Shown here one piece after another: positions 1 through 11,580 of a stretch of 64,000 bases of DNA. Position 1 is the first letter of the stretch; the number at the start of each line of letters is the position of its first letter. The notes beneath the pieces were generated by a model. It was not told the origin of the DNA, searched no databases, and worked only from the letters and a program-made list of their open reading frames with translations. Both the position numbers and the translations under genes were made by a program. This stretch comes from Macrotrachela quadricornifera (Eukaryota; Rotifera; Eurotatoria; Philodinida; Philodinidae), in the NCBI GenBank assembly GCA_022393335.1, contig JAJEKB010021317.1:686678-750677 (forward strand), in the 5' to 3' direction.

Positions 1-38
1 TGGAGTACATTTTAATATTTGATTAATTCTATTTTTAG

Positions 39-878
39 GGTGATAAGGGCTACTGTTACATTCCTTATGCATACATGTCAAATCCAAATCATTGTAAAGA
101 TATACATGTGATTAAATCAATTTCTTTTAAATCGTCTCAACCTATAAAATGTGGTGCATCCAATCATGAACATTCCAAAAGTAAAGTATCGAAACCACCG
201 ATCAATCCAAAATGTTCTGATTCAGATTCAGATCAGCCTGAATTTTTTCATGATGAAGAATTTTTGAAACTAGATGATTCGGATGATAGTGACCTTGAAT
301 TTGAATTAATAGCAGACTCAGATGATTCTCATAATCATAACGAATCTGAGAGTCTAGATGATACATATAATCATTACCTTGGATGTGAATCAACAACAGA
401 TCCAGATGTTTCTGTTTTCAATAATAAATGCGATGTTGAAAATCCATTTACATCTTTTATTCTTTGGATTGGTAAAGAAATTGATCTCACAAAAAGTATC
501 GAAACAGAATTAATGATAACCGATAAGACTAAAATCAATTTTTGTCAAACATTCGCACAAGGAATTGATTATCTATTTCAAAATGATGTTTGGATTCGAT
601 CATCAATATGTCAAATCATTTGTCGTAGTTATTTTCATGATGAAGATAAAAATGCATTAGATTTATTAGATATATTAATTGATCTTCAATTAGATTACTT
701 ACCAATTCTGATTCTTACAAAGAATAAAGCTGGTGTAGAATTTCATATGAATAAGCAAGCACCAACAATGTATCTTGATAATTGGAAAGAACATGTTTTT
801 ATAACAGATCAAAAAGATGAATTATTAAAGAAGATCAAAGAAAACATAAAAAACAAGAAAGAAAGCAAGATTTTCTGA
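39..878 (+). CDS. 3' terminal exon of an unrecognised protein with an acidic linker and a possible degenerate receiver-like domain
   Basis: The open frame begins right after a TTTTAG acceptor (ends at 38) and reads through to TGA at 876-878, so this looks like a last exon entered in phase 0; the first ATG inside it is at 75 and need not be the true start. About the first 50 residues are basic and polar. Next comes a strongly acidic D/S/E-rich stretch (roughly residues 55-110), then a folded-looking C-terminal part. The alternating pattern FILWIGKE, IRSSICQIICRSYF, YLPILILTKN, EHVFITD separated by helices resembles a flavodoxin/CheY-like alpha-beta fold, as in degenerate receiver domains. This is a fold guess from pattern, not a family match. 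It ends in a Lys-rich tail. Upstream exons lie outside the window. Confidence 0.5.
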   Translation, partial: GDKGYCYIPYAYMSNPNHCKDIHVIKSISFKSSQPIKCGASNHEHSKSKVSKPPINPKCSDSDSDQPEFFHDEEFLKLDDSDDSDLEFELIADSDDSHNHNESESLDDTYNHYLGCESTTDPDVSVFNNKCDVENPFTSFILWIGKEIDLTKSIETELMITDKTKINFCQTFAQGIDYLFQNDVWIRSSICQIICRSYFHDEDKNALDLLDILIDLQLDYLPILILTKNKAGVEFHMNKQAPTMYLDNWKEHVFITDQKDELLKKIKENIKNKKESKIF

Positions 879-3386
879 AATATTATTACACTATCTTTGT
901 TTGACAACAAAACTTTTATTAATATAAAATTGTGACAATACATCAATAACATGACTAACAGACATTGAAATACTAAATAAAAAAATACATATTGGAGCCA
1001 TATACGTTCTGCCTAATTGCACATGATCTCTCGAAACTTTTGAATTTCATAAAGGCAAGAATATATGTTTCTTTGGAGATTTTAATGCGAAACATGAGAG
1101 TTGGAACTGTGAAAAGAGTAATACTAGTAGAAATAAATTAAAAGAATCCCATGTCTTTATAATCGGTAAAAATTGGTGATAAATCGTGATTCATCAAAAC
1201 GATACTCGTCAGCTAAAACGCGATAAATCACCAATTTTTGCCTTTTATTTACCGATATACTATGCAGTTTTATGTCTAAATATTTCATTTTGTTTTACTA
1301 CATCCAAAACTTTCTTTTGCTTATTTAATTTTGTGTATAGTTTTGTTAAGAAACTGAACACTGGCGATAGTTTACATGAATATCTGACATTACAAAAAAC
1401 ACACTAGGTAAACTAGATATATATGAAAAAATTCTGATGGAAAAAATACTTGAGCTAAATATATATCCAAAGTAAACTATCTGTTGTCGAAAAACACTTT
1501 TTCAAACAAATGACCCAGGAAAGCAAAAGATGATAAAAAAAAAAGACTAGTCAGTTGTACTAGTCATGACGTCCCGTCAATCATTAGTCTTTTTCTGAAA
1601 ACGTCCTAAACATGATTAGTTTGATATTGTGGGGAGTGAATACACTGCGTCCTGACTAGCTCACTAACGAGCGTCACTATAACTAAAAAGTCTAGTCCTT
1701 TTCATAGAAAAAGACTCATCTTGACGATCCTGCACAATGGGTTTTCGGTATGTTTACAAATTTAAAAATCTAGTTATATATCGAACATACCGCTTCACTA
1801 CATATTATACTTAACGCAAGCACTAGTCAATCATACCGTTTGAAATATACTCTTTTCAGTTATACATTGACGTCTGGATTTTTCTACATTATAGAAATAA
1901 AGCGACGAGTGTTAGATTCGAACATACATACATTGAGTGACATACTCATCTCCGCAAGCAGTTGATCCATACAATCTGCTGTATGATCGTTGATATCTCT
2001 AGCTCTTTCAGACACGACTTTCATATCTTTTGGCAACCAGCGAAATTTATAACATGATTGAATATGACATATTAACACATTCGACCCGATTCAGTTACAG
2101 AAAATTTTTTCTAGATATCTTGAGGGTGAGTGTTAACTTCTAATAAATGCACATAATGACGTTTCGATGATCTTCTACTGATTATCTATCGTTCTCTTCT
2201 TTATATCACTACATAATGAGTTATTTTCTTCGAAGCAACTGAATAATTGATCAACGTTACTTCTTCATATTATACGAAGCATCTGCAAAAAAAATGAAAG
2301 AAGTTTCCAGCTTTTTCTCCCTTATTCTTTTCTCTCTATCGCCTTGTATACAAATACGACCAAAATTTTGGAACAGTTCACTTGTCGTTTGAAGAAATCG
2401 ATGCAGAAGATAACGTTAGATCATTTAGCCAGGTAACTTCTTTCGATGAAGATTTTGATACAATGCATCTTGACTTTGACAATTCTGACGAAGAAGTTAT
2501 TTATAATAAGAAAACTACACGAAAAGCAAAGTGACCATTCTGTAGTTCTGTGAAAGTCTTGCCCCGTCTTTACTGCTTGGCACGCCAACCGAGAAGCTAA
2601 CACCTGATCCAAGACAACAATCAAGAGAAGCCACCCGTGCGACAGCAAAGAAACTAAAAACTTTCTGTTGTGACTATAATAAATTTTTTTATCTTGAGTG
2701 TTTTAATGATACGCATGATATTGTACAGTAAACAACTCAAATAAAGTGCTTCACGCAGAACAATTGACTTCTTATATTTATCCTCCAACTTAAAAAAAAT
2801 TTCAAGCAATTTTACTTAATTGCTGATATTAACAAAAAAAAGCAATGAACAAAACTATGAACTTTGTCATTATTGCATGGAAAGGGTTTTAATTTATAAA
2901 AATAAATAAATTGATCTTTAAAATCTAAAGTATACTATCAACAAACTATGAAACATGTAGTAATCTTCATATACAAGATTTATTTGCATATCATTTTATT
3001 GTATAGTAAACCGCTTAGTCTTCTCTTCATGGTAAAAAGATTTTTATTTTTTTTTTATTATTTGTTGATCTAATTGATTCTTCGTCTATACGAAATATTT
3101 AAAAGAATTTACTTTTATTGCTGGTGATATTTCGAACATTATCTGTTAATATTAGAGATGTTCATTGCGACACGGCAGCGGTAGATTTTTAACCACGATG
3201 GACACATCTCTGGTCAACATTTCTTGGAAGAAAAGAAGAATCAACACAGTTAATTTGTTTTTTTTTCTCTTTTTTGTCGGTATTAATCGCTTCTTTCATA
3301 CAGAACAAAAAATATTTTGTTATAAAAAAGAAAAAGAAAAAATGAATGATGATATTTAATTCAAAGAAAATATCTGAATACTGATT
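879..3386. other. gene-poor stretch with a short inverted repeat
   Basis: No convincing gene is seen. An imperfect inverted repeat of about 20 bp lies at 1165-1187 and 1221-1241 (GGTGATAAATCG against CGATAAATCACC). A short acidic coding-like frame at 2349-2534 (TSFDEDFD, FDNSDEEV) has no clear start or splice context. The rest is AT-rich with homopolymer runs. Confidence 0.4.
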
Positions 3387-5224
3387 ATGAATACATCCGT
3401 AGTGTTGGTACGAACACAATCACTAGTGACAGATCGGATATCAATTCACGATATTCCTGTGATCAATCAGAATAATGAAGAACAATGTCATACTAGTGCT
3501 ATTCATCGGCTAATTCGAAAGCTTGATCGAAGATTACTTCCTTTTATTGCTCTATTGGAAATTAGCTCATTCGTTAATAGAGTGAGCATTGGTATGTGTT
3601 ATTCATTTGAATAATTGATTATTAATCATATTCATGTAGGTCATAGTAAACTAATGGGTATTCAAACCGATTTACATATGTCAGACTCAGAATATACTCA
3701 CGTTATTTCGATTTTTTATATAGCTCATGTAAAAACAAAAGATGATGTCATTCGATTATAGTATATTTTAATGTAACTTTTTATTTTAGTTTCTCTTTGA
3801 TATTCCAAGTTATTTTCTCTTACGTTTTATCGGTCTGACTCGTTATTTGTCATTAAGTATGCTTGTATGGGGTAGTATTACAGTCGGGATGGCTTTTGTA
3901 ACTAATGCTAGACAAATAATCATTCTTCGATTTTTTCTTGTAAGTTAATTTACAAATTTCAACTAAGAATAATATAATTGTAACATACCTTTGAAGGGTG
4001 TGGCACAGGCAGGATATTTTTCTGGTATTATTATTTATTTCTCTCTTTGGTACTGTAAAAGAGATCAAACTATGAAAATAGCTATTCTATATAGTGCAGC
4101 TATTTTTTCTCGTGCTCTCGCTGGTATTTTAGTATGTACTTGACGTTGTTATCAGAGACTATGTGTTTTGAACTGATAATATCTACTATTGTTATTAATA
4201 TAGGCTTGCATTATGGAAAAAATGCAAGGTATCGGCGGTTTAAAAAGTTGGCGATGGTTATTTTTACTTGAAGGTTTACCACTGATTCCATTGGGTCTTA
4301 TTACTTATTTTTTCCTTGATAATGTACCCAATGCTGTTCAATGTAAGTGTTGAAAAAGAAATCAGATATATTGAAAATATCTTTTAAATATTAAAGGGTT
4401 GAATAATATTGAAAAGCAGATGTTAACAAATCTTCTTCGAAATGATGTTAATATAAATGAACGTAATCCGACATTAACTAATCGATTTTCATGGCGACAA
4501 ATCTTTTATATTTTTATCGATTGGCGAATCTATCTCTATGGAATAATTGCTATTGGTAATGAATCTGTTATACTATGTCTAACAACATTTTTCTCAACAT
4601 TCATGTACAATACTGGTTATTCAAGAACTGAAGCATATTTAATTACGGTACCATCTTATATTGTGACATGTATTTTCTGTTTATTAGTTAATTATTCATC
4701 ATCACGTCGAAATGAACATGGTTATCATGTCATTTTTTGTCTATTGATTGGTTTATTCGGATTTGTTTTGATGTTAACTCTATTCGATAAAAGCAAATTA
4801 GCAGTTCCTATTAGCATTACTCTTACTTGTTGTGGTATACTTTCAGCATTTCCTTTACTACTTTCTTGGTTAACAATTAATTTTGATGGTTATACAGAAA
4901 GAGCAATGGCAATCAGTTTCGTTATTGGAATTGCTCAAATTGGAGGTATTGTTTCACCTTTGGTAAGATTTTTTTTTTTGCTTGTGATAGTTTATAGGAT
5001 AGCCTTTGACATCTACTTATGACATATTAAGAACTCAAAAAGTATATTAATAATAATAGTTTTATTTTTAGATTTATAGAGACATTGATAAGCCGATCTA
5101 TCGACGCGGTCATCTTATTTGTGGTGGAATGACAATTGCTAGTTTGATTCTTACCATTATTTTACATATTTGTTTACGAAGAGAAAAAAATCATCGACGA
5201 ACAAGTCTATCATCAGAAGAGTAA
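3387..5224 (+). CDS. MFS transporter, fungal-type anion:cation symporter (allantoate/nicotinate permease-like)
   Basis: Seven exons: 3387-3591, 3640-3728, 3790-3939, 3997-4131, 4204-4342, 4397-4962, 5072-5224. All introns are GT-AG, 48-109 bp, phases agree, and the spliced frame is 479 codons (478 aa). The protein has about 12 hydrophobic segments. It carries hallmarks of the anion:cation symporter branch (Dal5/TNA1-like) well known from fungi: a DRRLLPFIALLE opening, VSIGHSKLMGIQTDL before TM2, WGSITVG in TM3, FFLGVAQAGYFSGII in TM4, and GLKSWRWLFLLEGLPLIP ahead of TM6. Members move organic anions such as allantoate, nicotinate or pantothenate with protons across the plasma membrane; the substrate here cannot be told. 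The long central loop is short, as in the family. The family is sparse in animals, so fungal origin followed by intron gain is an inference. The upstream neighbour is unrelated. Confidence 0.88.
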
Positions 5225-6622
5225 TACACCTTACATATCTATTAAAGAACCATGCGATCATGTAAGTTCATATTGAATTTTTCTTTAATTTAAATGTTGT
5301 TTTCGTTCTATTTTGTAGCATCTCGATTACAGTTTAATATAAAAAAATTAATCTCCTTTATCATGATTTTATAAAAATCTAAAACAAGAAAGAAAGGCAA
5401 TTCATATTTTTTTTAATCTACAATGATATAAGTCATCTATCATCGTGATTAGATAGCTCGAAACTATTCAACAAAATGTTTCTCAATGGATCAGTTATTG
5501 GATTATATATTCAAAGTTTTACTTTTTCTCCTTTTGCATTAAATATTTGTTGTATACTGACCATATATCTATTCGCAAGAAATACTAGTTGTTCCTAAAG
5601 ACTGAGAAATAAAAGTATATTTCAAAGATATTTTTAAATTTTTCAGTGTGAAGCCAAAGACAACCCTGGTCGGTAGTACGATATTCTTTCAATTGATTGA
5701 GCCTTATGTTTCTTGTAATCTTTAAAGAAATAAATAATTGTCAAACATGAAATCAATACGAATTTTTTTTTTCAAAGAAAATAACACACTATGTTTGCTT
5801 AAGATTGGTGCTTATAATGCGAAAAAATCGAATGATTTAACAATGAAGTTGTTATTTGCTTTAATATTAATCGATAAGAGAAAGGAAAACAACAAGAGCA
5901 ATCAAGAAAAAATGCACTATATCATACGATTACTCATTCATTTTTTGAGTATGTGGCGCTTAGTTTTAATAAGAAACGAGAATGATGAAAGTTTTTTCGA
6001 TTTGTAATCATATTACGAAAAACAATCGTTTGTTTTTTTTCTGGATTAAGTAATGTAGTAAACAAAGATAATTTTTTTTATTTTTGAATTTTCTTCAAAC
6101 AATCTCAATCTTTCTTCTTAATAATTTGTCATGAGAACCTCTATAAAGCTGTTTTATTTCAGATGTCAGTATGCAATACGAAATGAAAAATATACAAAAT
6201 TCAACTTCTTTTACTCATTTCATTTGAAAATTTGAATATTGTATAACGTTCATTTTGTATCATAATATAAAAAAAACATCTTTGAATTTTGTAATAACCG
6301 GGAGCTATTATATTAATGTTTACCATTAACAGAAAAATATTCTTTCCTATAGATCCTAGTTTTCATCTGTTCGATTTCATCTATGATTCAGATGTAGTTT
6401 ATAATAAGTAGCGCTCATTCTACAGACTCGCTCAACCTTTTCTGAAACAAAAATTTTGAATGATTATCGCTGAACATATTTTTGATTGTAATTATTTTGT
6501 ATCTCACGAGTAGTGATCAACGAAGTCACACTATTTGATTCCGAAACCCAACTGCAACTCAGACTCCGACTCCGAGAAGAAATTTTTTCGGATTCCGATT
6601 TCGACTCCGGGAACATTCACTA
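5225..6622. other. AT-rich intergenic stretch
   Basis: No gene is supported. Near 6402-6450 there is a decayed copy of the terminal motif AAGTAGCGCTC followed by GACTCGCTCAAC, which recurs at 6972, 23735, 32058 and elsewhere (see the dispersed repeat entries). A short run of CTCCGACTCCGA-type repeats lies at 6562-6612 next to the foldback element. Confidence 0.4.
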
Positions 6623-7725
6623 CTCACGAGTGAACGTCCCCAAGTGTGAGTCTCCGTTTTGAATCGAGTATTTATCATTTTGTAGAGTTCAATGAATACA
6701 GTAAGCGCGTATAAAGGATTTGTGTTCATAGTGAACGTTTCAGGAACAACAAGGTTCCATACCTTCTGAAAAATCAGCATAAGACTCTTACCTGAAGGCT
6801 TGAATTTTAATACTGTAAGGACAAAATATAGTGTTGTTCGGGCCAATCGGAGATTATCAATGATGCTCTTTCATGTGGGCCGAACAACACCATATTTTGC
6901 CCTTATCATAGTAAAGTGAATTTTTTTGGTGTTTGGTAGAAAACACTGTTTTCTCTGAGCTATATAAAAACAAGTAGCGCTCGTCTAAAGATTCGCTCAA
7001 CTCTTTCTCGTAGAAATCATGTTTCTAAACCACCGTCAAGCTATTCATTTATAAAATTAAAAAAACCAAAGTCAGATTCAAGTTCTTGGACATTAACTGC
7101 CTTTGCCCAAACCTCATAACAACAAATAGTTTTTGTTAAAAATTTATCGTTTGTTTAAAAAATTGATCTTCAAAAAATTTTTAGAAAACTGGCTTCAGAT
7201 TTGAATTTCTCGTCCTTGATTACCTTTCGAATAAGTCTGATAAAATTTTTTTGTAAAGTGGTTCTTTGTCTAAAAAAATGGATCCTCAAGAGAAATTTAA
7301 AAAACTAACATCAGATTAGGATTGTTCGACCCCGATTACCCTCCGGTCAATCCTTATGATTTTTTGACCCTTTGCGGACATACAGGCAAGTAAGCAAGCA
7401 GACAATTTATGTTTGTAAGACTCTTCTCTATGAGAAAGAGAATAAGGACAAAACATGATGTTATTTGGGCCACATGAAAGAGCATCATTGATAATCTCCG
7501 ATTGGCCCGAACAACACTATGTTTTGTCCTTACAGTATTAAAATTCAAGCCTTCAGTTAAGAGTCTTATGCTGATTTTTCAGAAGGTATGGAACCTTGTT
7601 GTTCCTGAAACGTTCACTATGAACACAAATCCTTTATAGGCGCTTACTGTATTCATTGAACTCTACAAAATGATAAATACTCGATTCAAAACGGAGACTC
7701 ACACTTAGGGACGTTCCCTTGTGAG
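6623..7725. repeat. large foldback (long inverted repeat) element 1, carrying a dispersed repeat in its loop
   Basis: Arms of about 284 bp at 6623-6906 and 7442-7725 are reverse complements with only scattered mismatches. The outer edge reads CTCACGAGTGAACGTCCCC and its mirror ends GGGACGTTCCCTTGTGAG. The inner 90 bp of the left arm is itself a hairpin (GTGTTGTTCGGGCC at about 6831 against GGGCCGAACAACAC at about 6878), so the structure is a palindrome within a palindrome. The 535-bp loop contains a copy of the dispersed repeat with CTCTTTCTCGTAGA subterminal motifs (6972-7443). No coding capacity is seen. It is probably a non-autonomous DNA transposon. The outer sequence resembles the elements at 16975 and 49333. 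Confidence 0.8.
6972..7443 (-). mobile_element. dispersed non-autonomous element (Helentron-like), copy inside foldback 1
   Basis: The left edge AAGTAGCGCTCGTC is followed by a small hairpin (TCTTTAGA) and CTCTTTCTCGTAGA. The right edge has a CAAG-type microsatellite, then GACTCTTCTCTATGAGAAAGAG. The internal unit GATTACC..GGTCAA appears twice. Read on the minus strand this is a 5' subterminal repeat, a tandem core, the same subterminal repeat inverted, then a terminal hairpin. That layout fits non-autonomous Helentrons (DINE-type). The assignment is inference from architecture. Confidence 0.55.
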
Positions 7726-8979
7726 CAGAGAGTGATGCAGAAAAAAACGGCTTGGTTTGGTCGTCTAAAGACCAAAGATCAAAAAATCATTGCCTGAAAT
7801 AAACTTGTGACGGTTTTACCTGGTTTACATGAGGTCAGCGGGATGTGATATTTAGAATCATTTCAAGTATTTAGCAATCGTCAATTAAACGATGGAGAGC
7901 GCTTATGTACTAATAAACTTGATCGAGACAGCTATATTTCCTAGCATACTTTTATAAGAGTTTATAACGGTATGATTGATTTTATCAGTTTGTTGAGTTT
8001 TATAAAAAAAAATAATATCACTATTATCTATGGTTTCATTTAAAAATGAAATATTTTGAAGGTTGATGTTGTTTATGTGTAATTGTCTTTACGAAACTTG
8101 ATAAACTTCTAGTAGATTATATAGTTATAAAAGCGTACAAAAATGTGGAAGCCAGTATGGATGATTATATATCATACAAGCAGTAACTATCTCGATAAAG
8201 TGTATTAGTGCATAAATGCCTTCAATCCTTCAGTGGAGGATTGAGCGAGTCATTGTGACGAACGTTACTTGTGGATAAATGAATAGATATATAGATAAAT
8301 GAGTACATAGGAGCATAATGAACTTTTTAGAAAGTTATGAATAAAGAGGAACTCATCAGAGAGTACTTGAGGAATTTGACACAGAGTATATATTTAGACA
8401 AAAAGGAAAAAAAAGTATACACTCGGAGTTACTACATAGAATATAGATACACCTAATGGCATCATAAAGTTGACAGAAAAAATAAAGAAATGTATAGGAC
8501 ATAACAACACCTAACAATAGTCATTACACATAAATTATTGATCAATCCATCGCGATATGTTTATGCATAGACGACGACTCGTAGAAATGCATTCTTTCCG
8601 AAATATCGACGATGCTAATGCATATGTAACAAATGTAATCTAAAGTCAAATTCATCAAACTAGAATTTTAATCTTTATGTGTTCTTTTATTATCTTACCG
8701 AAGAGAATACATAAATAGGTTGAATTGAAAGTGTATAAAGAAATTCATCAATAGCTTGTTAATCAGAACTTTTCACTTGTGAATTGGTCGCAAAGTTATA
8801 AATAACATAAACTACAAAACTGATGTTTAACGTTGTAAATGTAAGACTCTGTATTAGAACTAATCGTATGAGTTTTATATCAATTTGATAGCTAAGTCTT
8901 CTATATGTCTGCTGACAACGGGCTATATTTTCTGATATTGAGAGCAGTCATCCTATTCCGCGACATTGAACATTAGGGC

Positions 8980-9122
8980 ATTAGTTCCGCCTAGGGTACT
9001 AATTCCACCGATTCCGGAATTACATGAAGTCTGCGAAGCGATTCCGGAAACGGTACTAGTTCCATCAATTCCGGAATCAGAAGGAAATCCGTATATTTCC
9101 GTCTGGATCCGGATCCGGAATC
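8980..9122. repeat. short degenerate repeat block built on ATTCCGGAA
   Basis: GGTACTAATTCC..GATTCCGGAAT and GGTACTAGTTCC..AATTCCGGAAT form two direct copies about 57 bp apart, with a further GGATCCGGATCCGGAAT run at about 9104. The block is noticeably more GC-rich than its surroundings. One frame through it is open, but nothing suggests a real protein. Confidence 0.4.
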
Positions 9123-10062
9123 ACTCGATTCTGTCGAAGGTTAATCTGCAACTACAATAGCAAACATTCATCCGAGAAAAATATTTCTCTTATAAAGACA
9201 TACTTTTACCAAAATTATTTCCTAACCATGAGTAGATAAAATATTTGTAAATTAGTCTACTCAATTTCTTGAAATAAATGTCAATTAATTAAAAAAATTT
9301 GAAATAAGATTCAAAAGAACAGATTACGCCTTAGAAAATTAACAAGAAAATGATAAAATTAATTTCTTTAGAGATGGTAAATAAAGTAAAAGAAAATTCA
9401 GATAGACAAAACAACAAAATCTAACATTTGCTTGAATACAAGAATTATTTATTATGATAAAATATCCTCACAACCAATATAAAAAAAGTAAAAGTTGTGG
9501 TTCGAAGACATTTTCCCTAAAAAATTTCTATGGAGCCAGATTTTTAAAACTTTCGAGAACGTAGAGTTTGTAGCTCTTTCAAAGGTCTATTTAATGAGCT
9601 GGACCAGAATTTCGGTACCTTCAATTTTTACGACAAATTATTCGTCACAAAATCACTGTAGATCACAAATATATATATATTATATCAATAGTACATACGT
9701 ACAATTTAGTATCGAATTCTACTAAATCAAACGTTCCATTTTATCTTATGTACTTATTACAAAATTGAACTCACTATCCAGACATAATTTATTAAATAAA
9801 TAATCAAAACTGAGCAATTTTTTAAATAGTTGTAAGCTTTCAAAAATCAACCGAAACACCACAAATTTAACATAAAAATGCTCGTCTTAATATTTTCTTT
9901 TTATCGACATAAAATTCAATCGGGTTTAAAAGGGAAAAATCAATAAGCCGATTTGTGCTCTTAGGCGCTCTCGTCCTTTAAAAGTTTAATAATTGAAAAG
10001 TTGAAAATTCGAATCGAATCAATGGGTTATAGATTATTTATTAAATCTGAATAAATAATAGT

Positions 10063-10379
10063 TTGCAATTATCTCTTAATGAAATTAAAAATTACTATTC
10101 TTTTTTACATATTCAAACAGCTAAATTTTATCAGAATAATGGAAAAGAACATATTTATATAGATGTAGTCAATTATCTCCATTTGGAAAGTATAGCAATA
10201 ATATTAGATCCATCTAATTCTTTAGATCTGACTTCATATGATTTTTGATTGTTTGATGTAATTAAATCGAATTTTGACAATCAAAATGATGTTGAATCGT
10301 TATATGAAGCTGTGATCAAATTTTTATAGTTGTTGAAAAGAGAAGAGTATTTAAAAAAAAAACGTTTGACAAATACATT
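10063..10379 (+). pseudogene. coding-like relic with two in-frame stops, family not recognised
   Basis: A frame opening after an AATAATAG acceptor-like site reads residues such as NEIKNYYSFLHIQTAKFYQNN, then a TGA, continues as DVIKSNFDNQNDVESLYEAVI, then a TAG. Residue composition is protein-like across both stops, which suggests a decayed exon. No family is recognised. Confidence 0.3.
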
Positions 10380-11178
10380 CAACCAATGAAGTTCTATGTA
10401 AAACAACTAAGATCATTATTTTAAACATTTCATATAATTAAAACTTTCTAAACTTGCTTAAAAAAAAACTATTTTTTCTTTTATGAATCACTCACGATTT
10501 TTGTTATATTTTCAATATCATAATATCGTTTAAATATTTATGAAATATCATAGAATCTTTCGACATTACGCGTAGATTATTTTATTTCTTTTAGTCTACA
10601 ATTATTTTGATATAAAAATAAGAATAAAAACTAAAGCTTCGAAAAAACAAACAAACATGAATAACTAATCAACTGTACACAAACGAGAAGAATCTATATA
10701 GTTATACAAATAAAAACAAAAAAAAAAAACAATTGATTACTTATATTGAAAAGATCAATGATTGTATTTATTGAAAGATAAATCTATTAAAAATTCTTTT
10801 AGAAATAAATTCATATAAACATTTTGAGAATATTCTTCACTAAATACTTTTCAATATTTATTTATCATGATATTCTTGATCATTTTTTTTTCTACCTCTT
10901 TCATTAGTGTATTCATATAGTCCATGTGAGAATATATTTTATAGTCAACGATTGGTTATAAAATAATCGAAAAAGATACATATTCGATAATAAGTGTTTG
11001 TTATTATTGCATCTGTATTTTGACGTCAATAACAACCAACAAGAGCAAAGTACATCAAAATTAGACGATGAATGAATCGGTGAAGCGTCACGAAATCATG
11101 AATAATATAAGACACAATTATATTATGAGATGAAGAGGAGGAGAAAAATGACGATATTTTGTCTTATTCACATATAAC

Positions 11179-11187
11179 TATATAAAA
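11179..11187 (+). promoter_or_regulatory. TATA-box-like motif ahead of the protease inhibitor gene
   Basis: TATATAAAA lies about 45 bp upstream of the ATG at 11227, a plausible spacing for a compact 5' UTR. It is the clearest such motif ahead of any gene in the window. Confidence 0.45.
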
Positions 11188-11226
11188 AGGTAGATTTTCA
11201 TAGATTTAAATCAATCGATTGTCAAC

Positions 11227-11580
11227 ATGGATGATCAAAACTATTTTGGACAACAAATGCAAAGTGAATGGAGTGGAAATTGTCAATTTGGTATGGGACC
11301 AGATGTACCTCCACCAATGCCACAAACATTAAAAACAACATTTCCTGAACTAATTGGTATGAATGCAGGTCAAGCTTTAGGAAAAATTGTTCAAATGGGT
11401 AAGTTAATAAAACAAAGCATCTGATATTCTTTATCTATCAAAATTTCTTTTTATATAGGTCTTCAAGGAGAGACTATTTCTCCAGGTCAACCGGTGACTG
11501 CCGATCTCAAACATGATCGTGTACGTATTACTGTCGATAATCGGGGATATGTTATACCACCAGTACCAATGCGCGGTTAA
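11227..11580 (+). CDS. potato inhibitor I (chymotrypsin/subtilisin inhibitor, eglin/CI-2) family serine protease inhibitor
   Basis: Two exons, 11227-11398 and 11459-11580, join in phase 1 across a 60-bp GT-AG intron to give 97 aa. The C-terminal part carries the family pattern: FPELIGMNAGQALGKIV (the WPELVG-like start of the first helix), then the reactive loop GQPVTADLKHDRVRITVD, and a terminal VPPVPMRG-like G. By alignment with eglin c and CI-2 (..SPVT-x-D..) the P1 residue is Ala, with Asp at P1'. That suggests elastase- or subtilisin-type targets rather than chymotrypsin. There are no disulfide cysteines in the core, as is usual in this family. The N-terminal about 35 residues (Q/G/P-rich, MDDQNYFGQQ..) are not a signal peptide, so the product looks cytosolic. 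The family is common in plants and scattered in leeches and microbes. Confidence 0.85.

Larger units (their letters stand above)
7726..11178. other. intergenic stretch with solo repeat end and coding-like debris
   Basis: No intact gene is seen. At 8239-8275 there is a solo copy, opposite orientation, of the dispersed repeat's terminal hairpin (GTCATTGTGAC then GAACGTTACTTG). At 8956-9140 a locally GC-richer block repeats GGTACTARTTCC and ATTCCGGAA. At 10063-10379 a coding-like frame is interrupted by in-frame TGA and TAG (see the separate entry). Confidence 0.4.

Noticed and set aside
2349..2534. Acidic coding-like frame (DEDFDTMHLDFDNSDEE)
   Set aside because: No start, no convincing splice sites and no family; too short to call.
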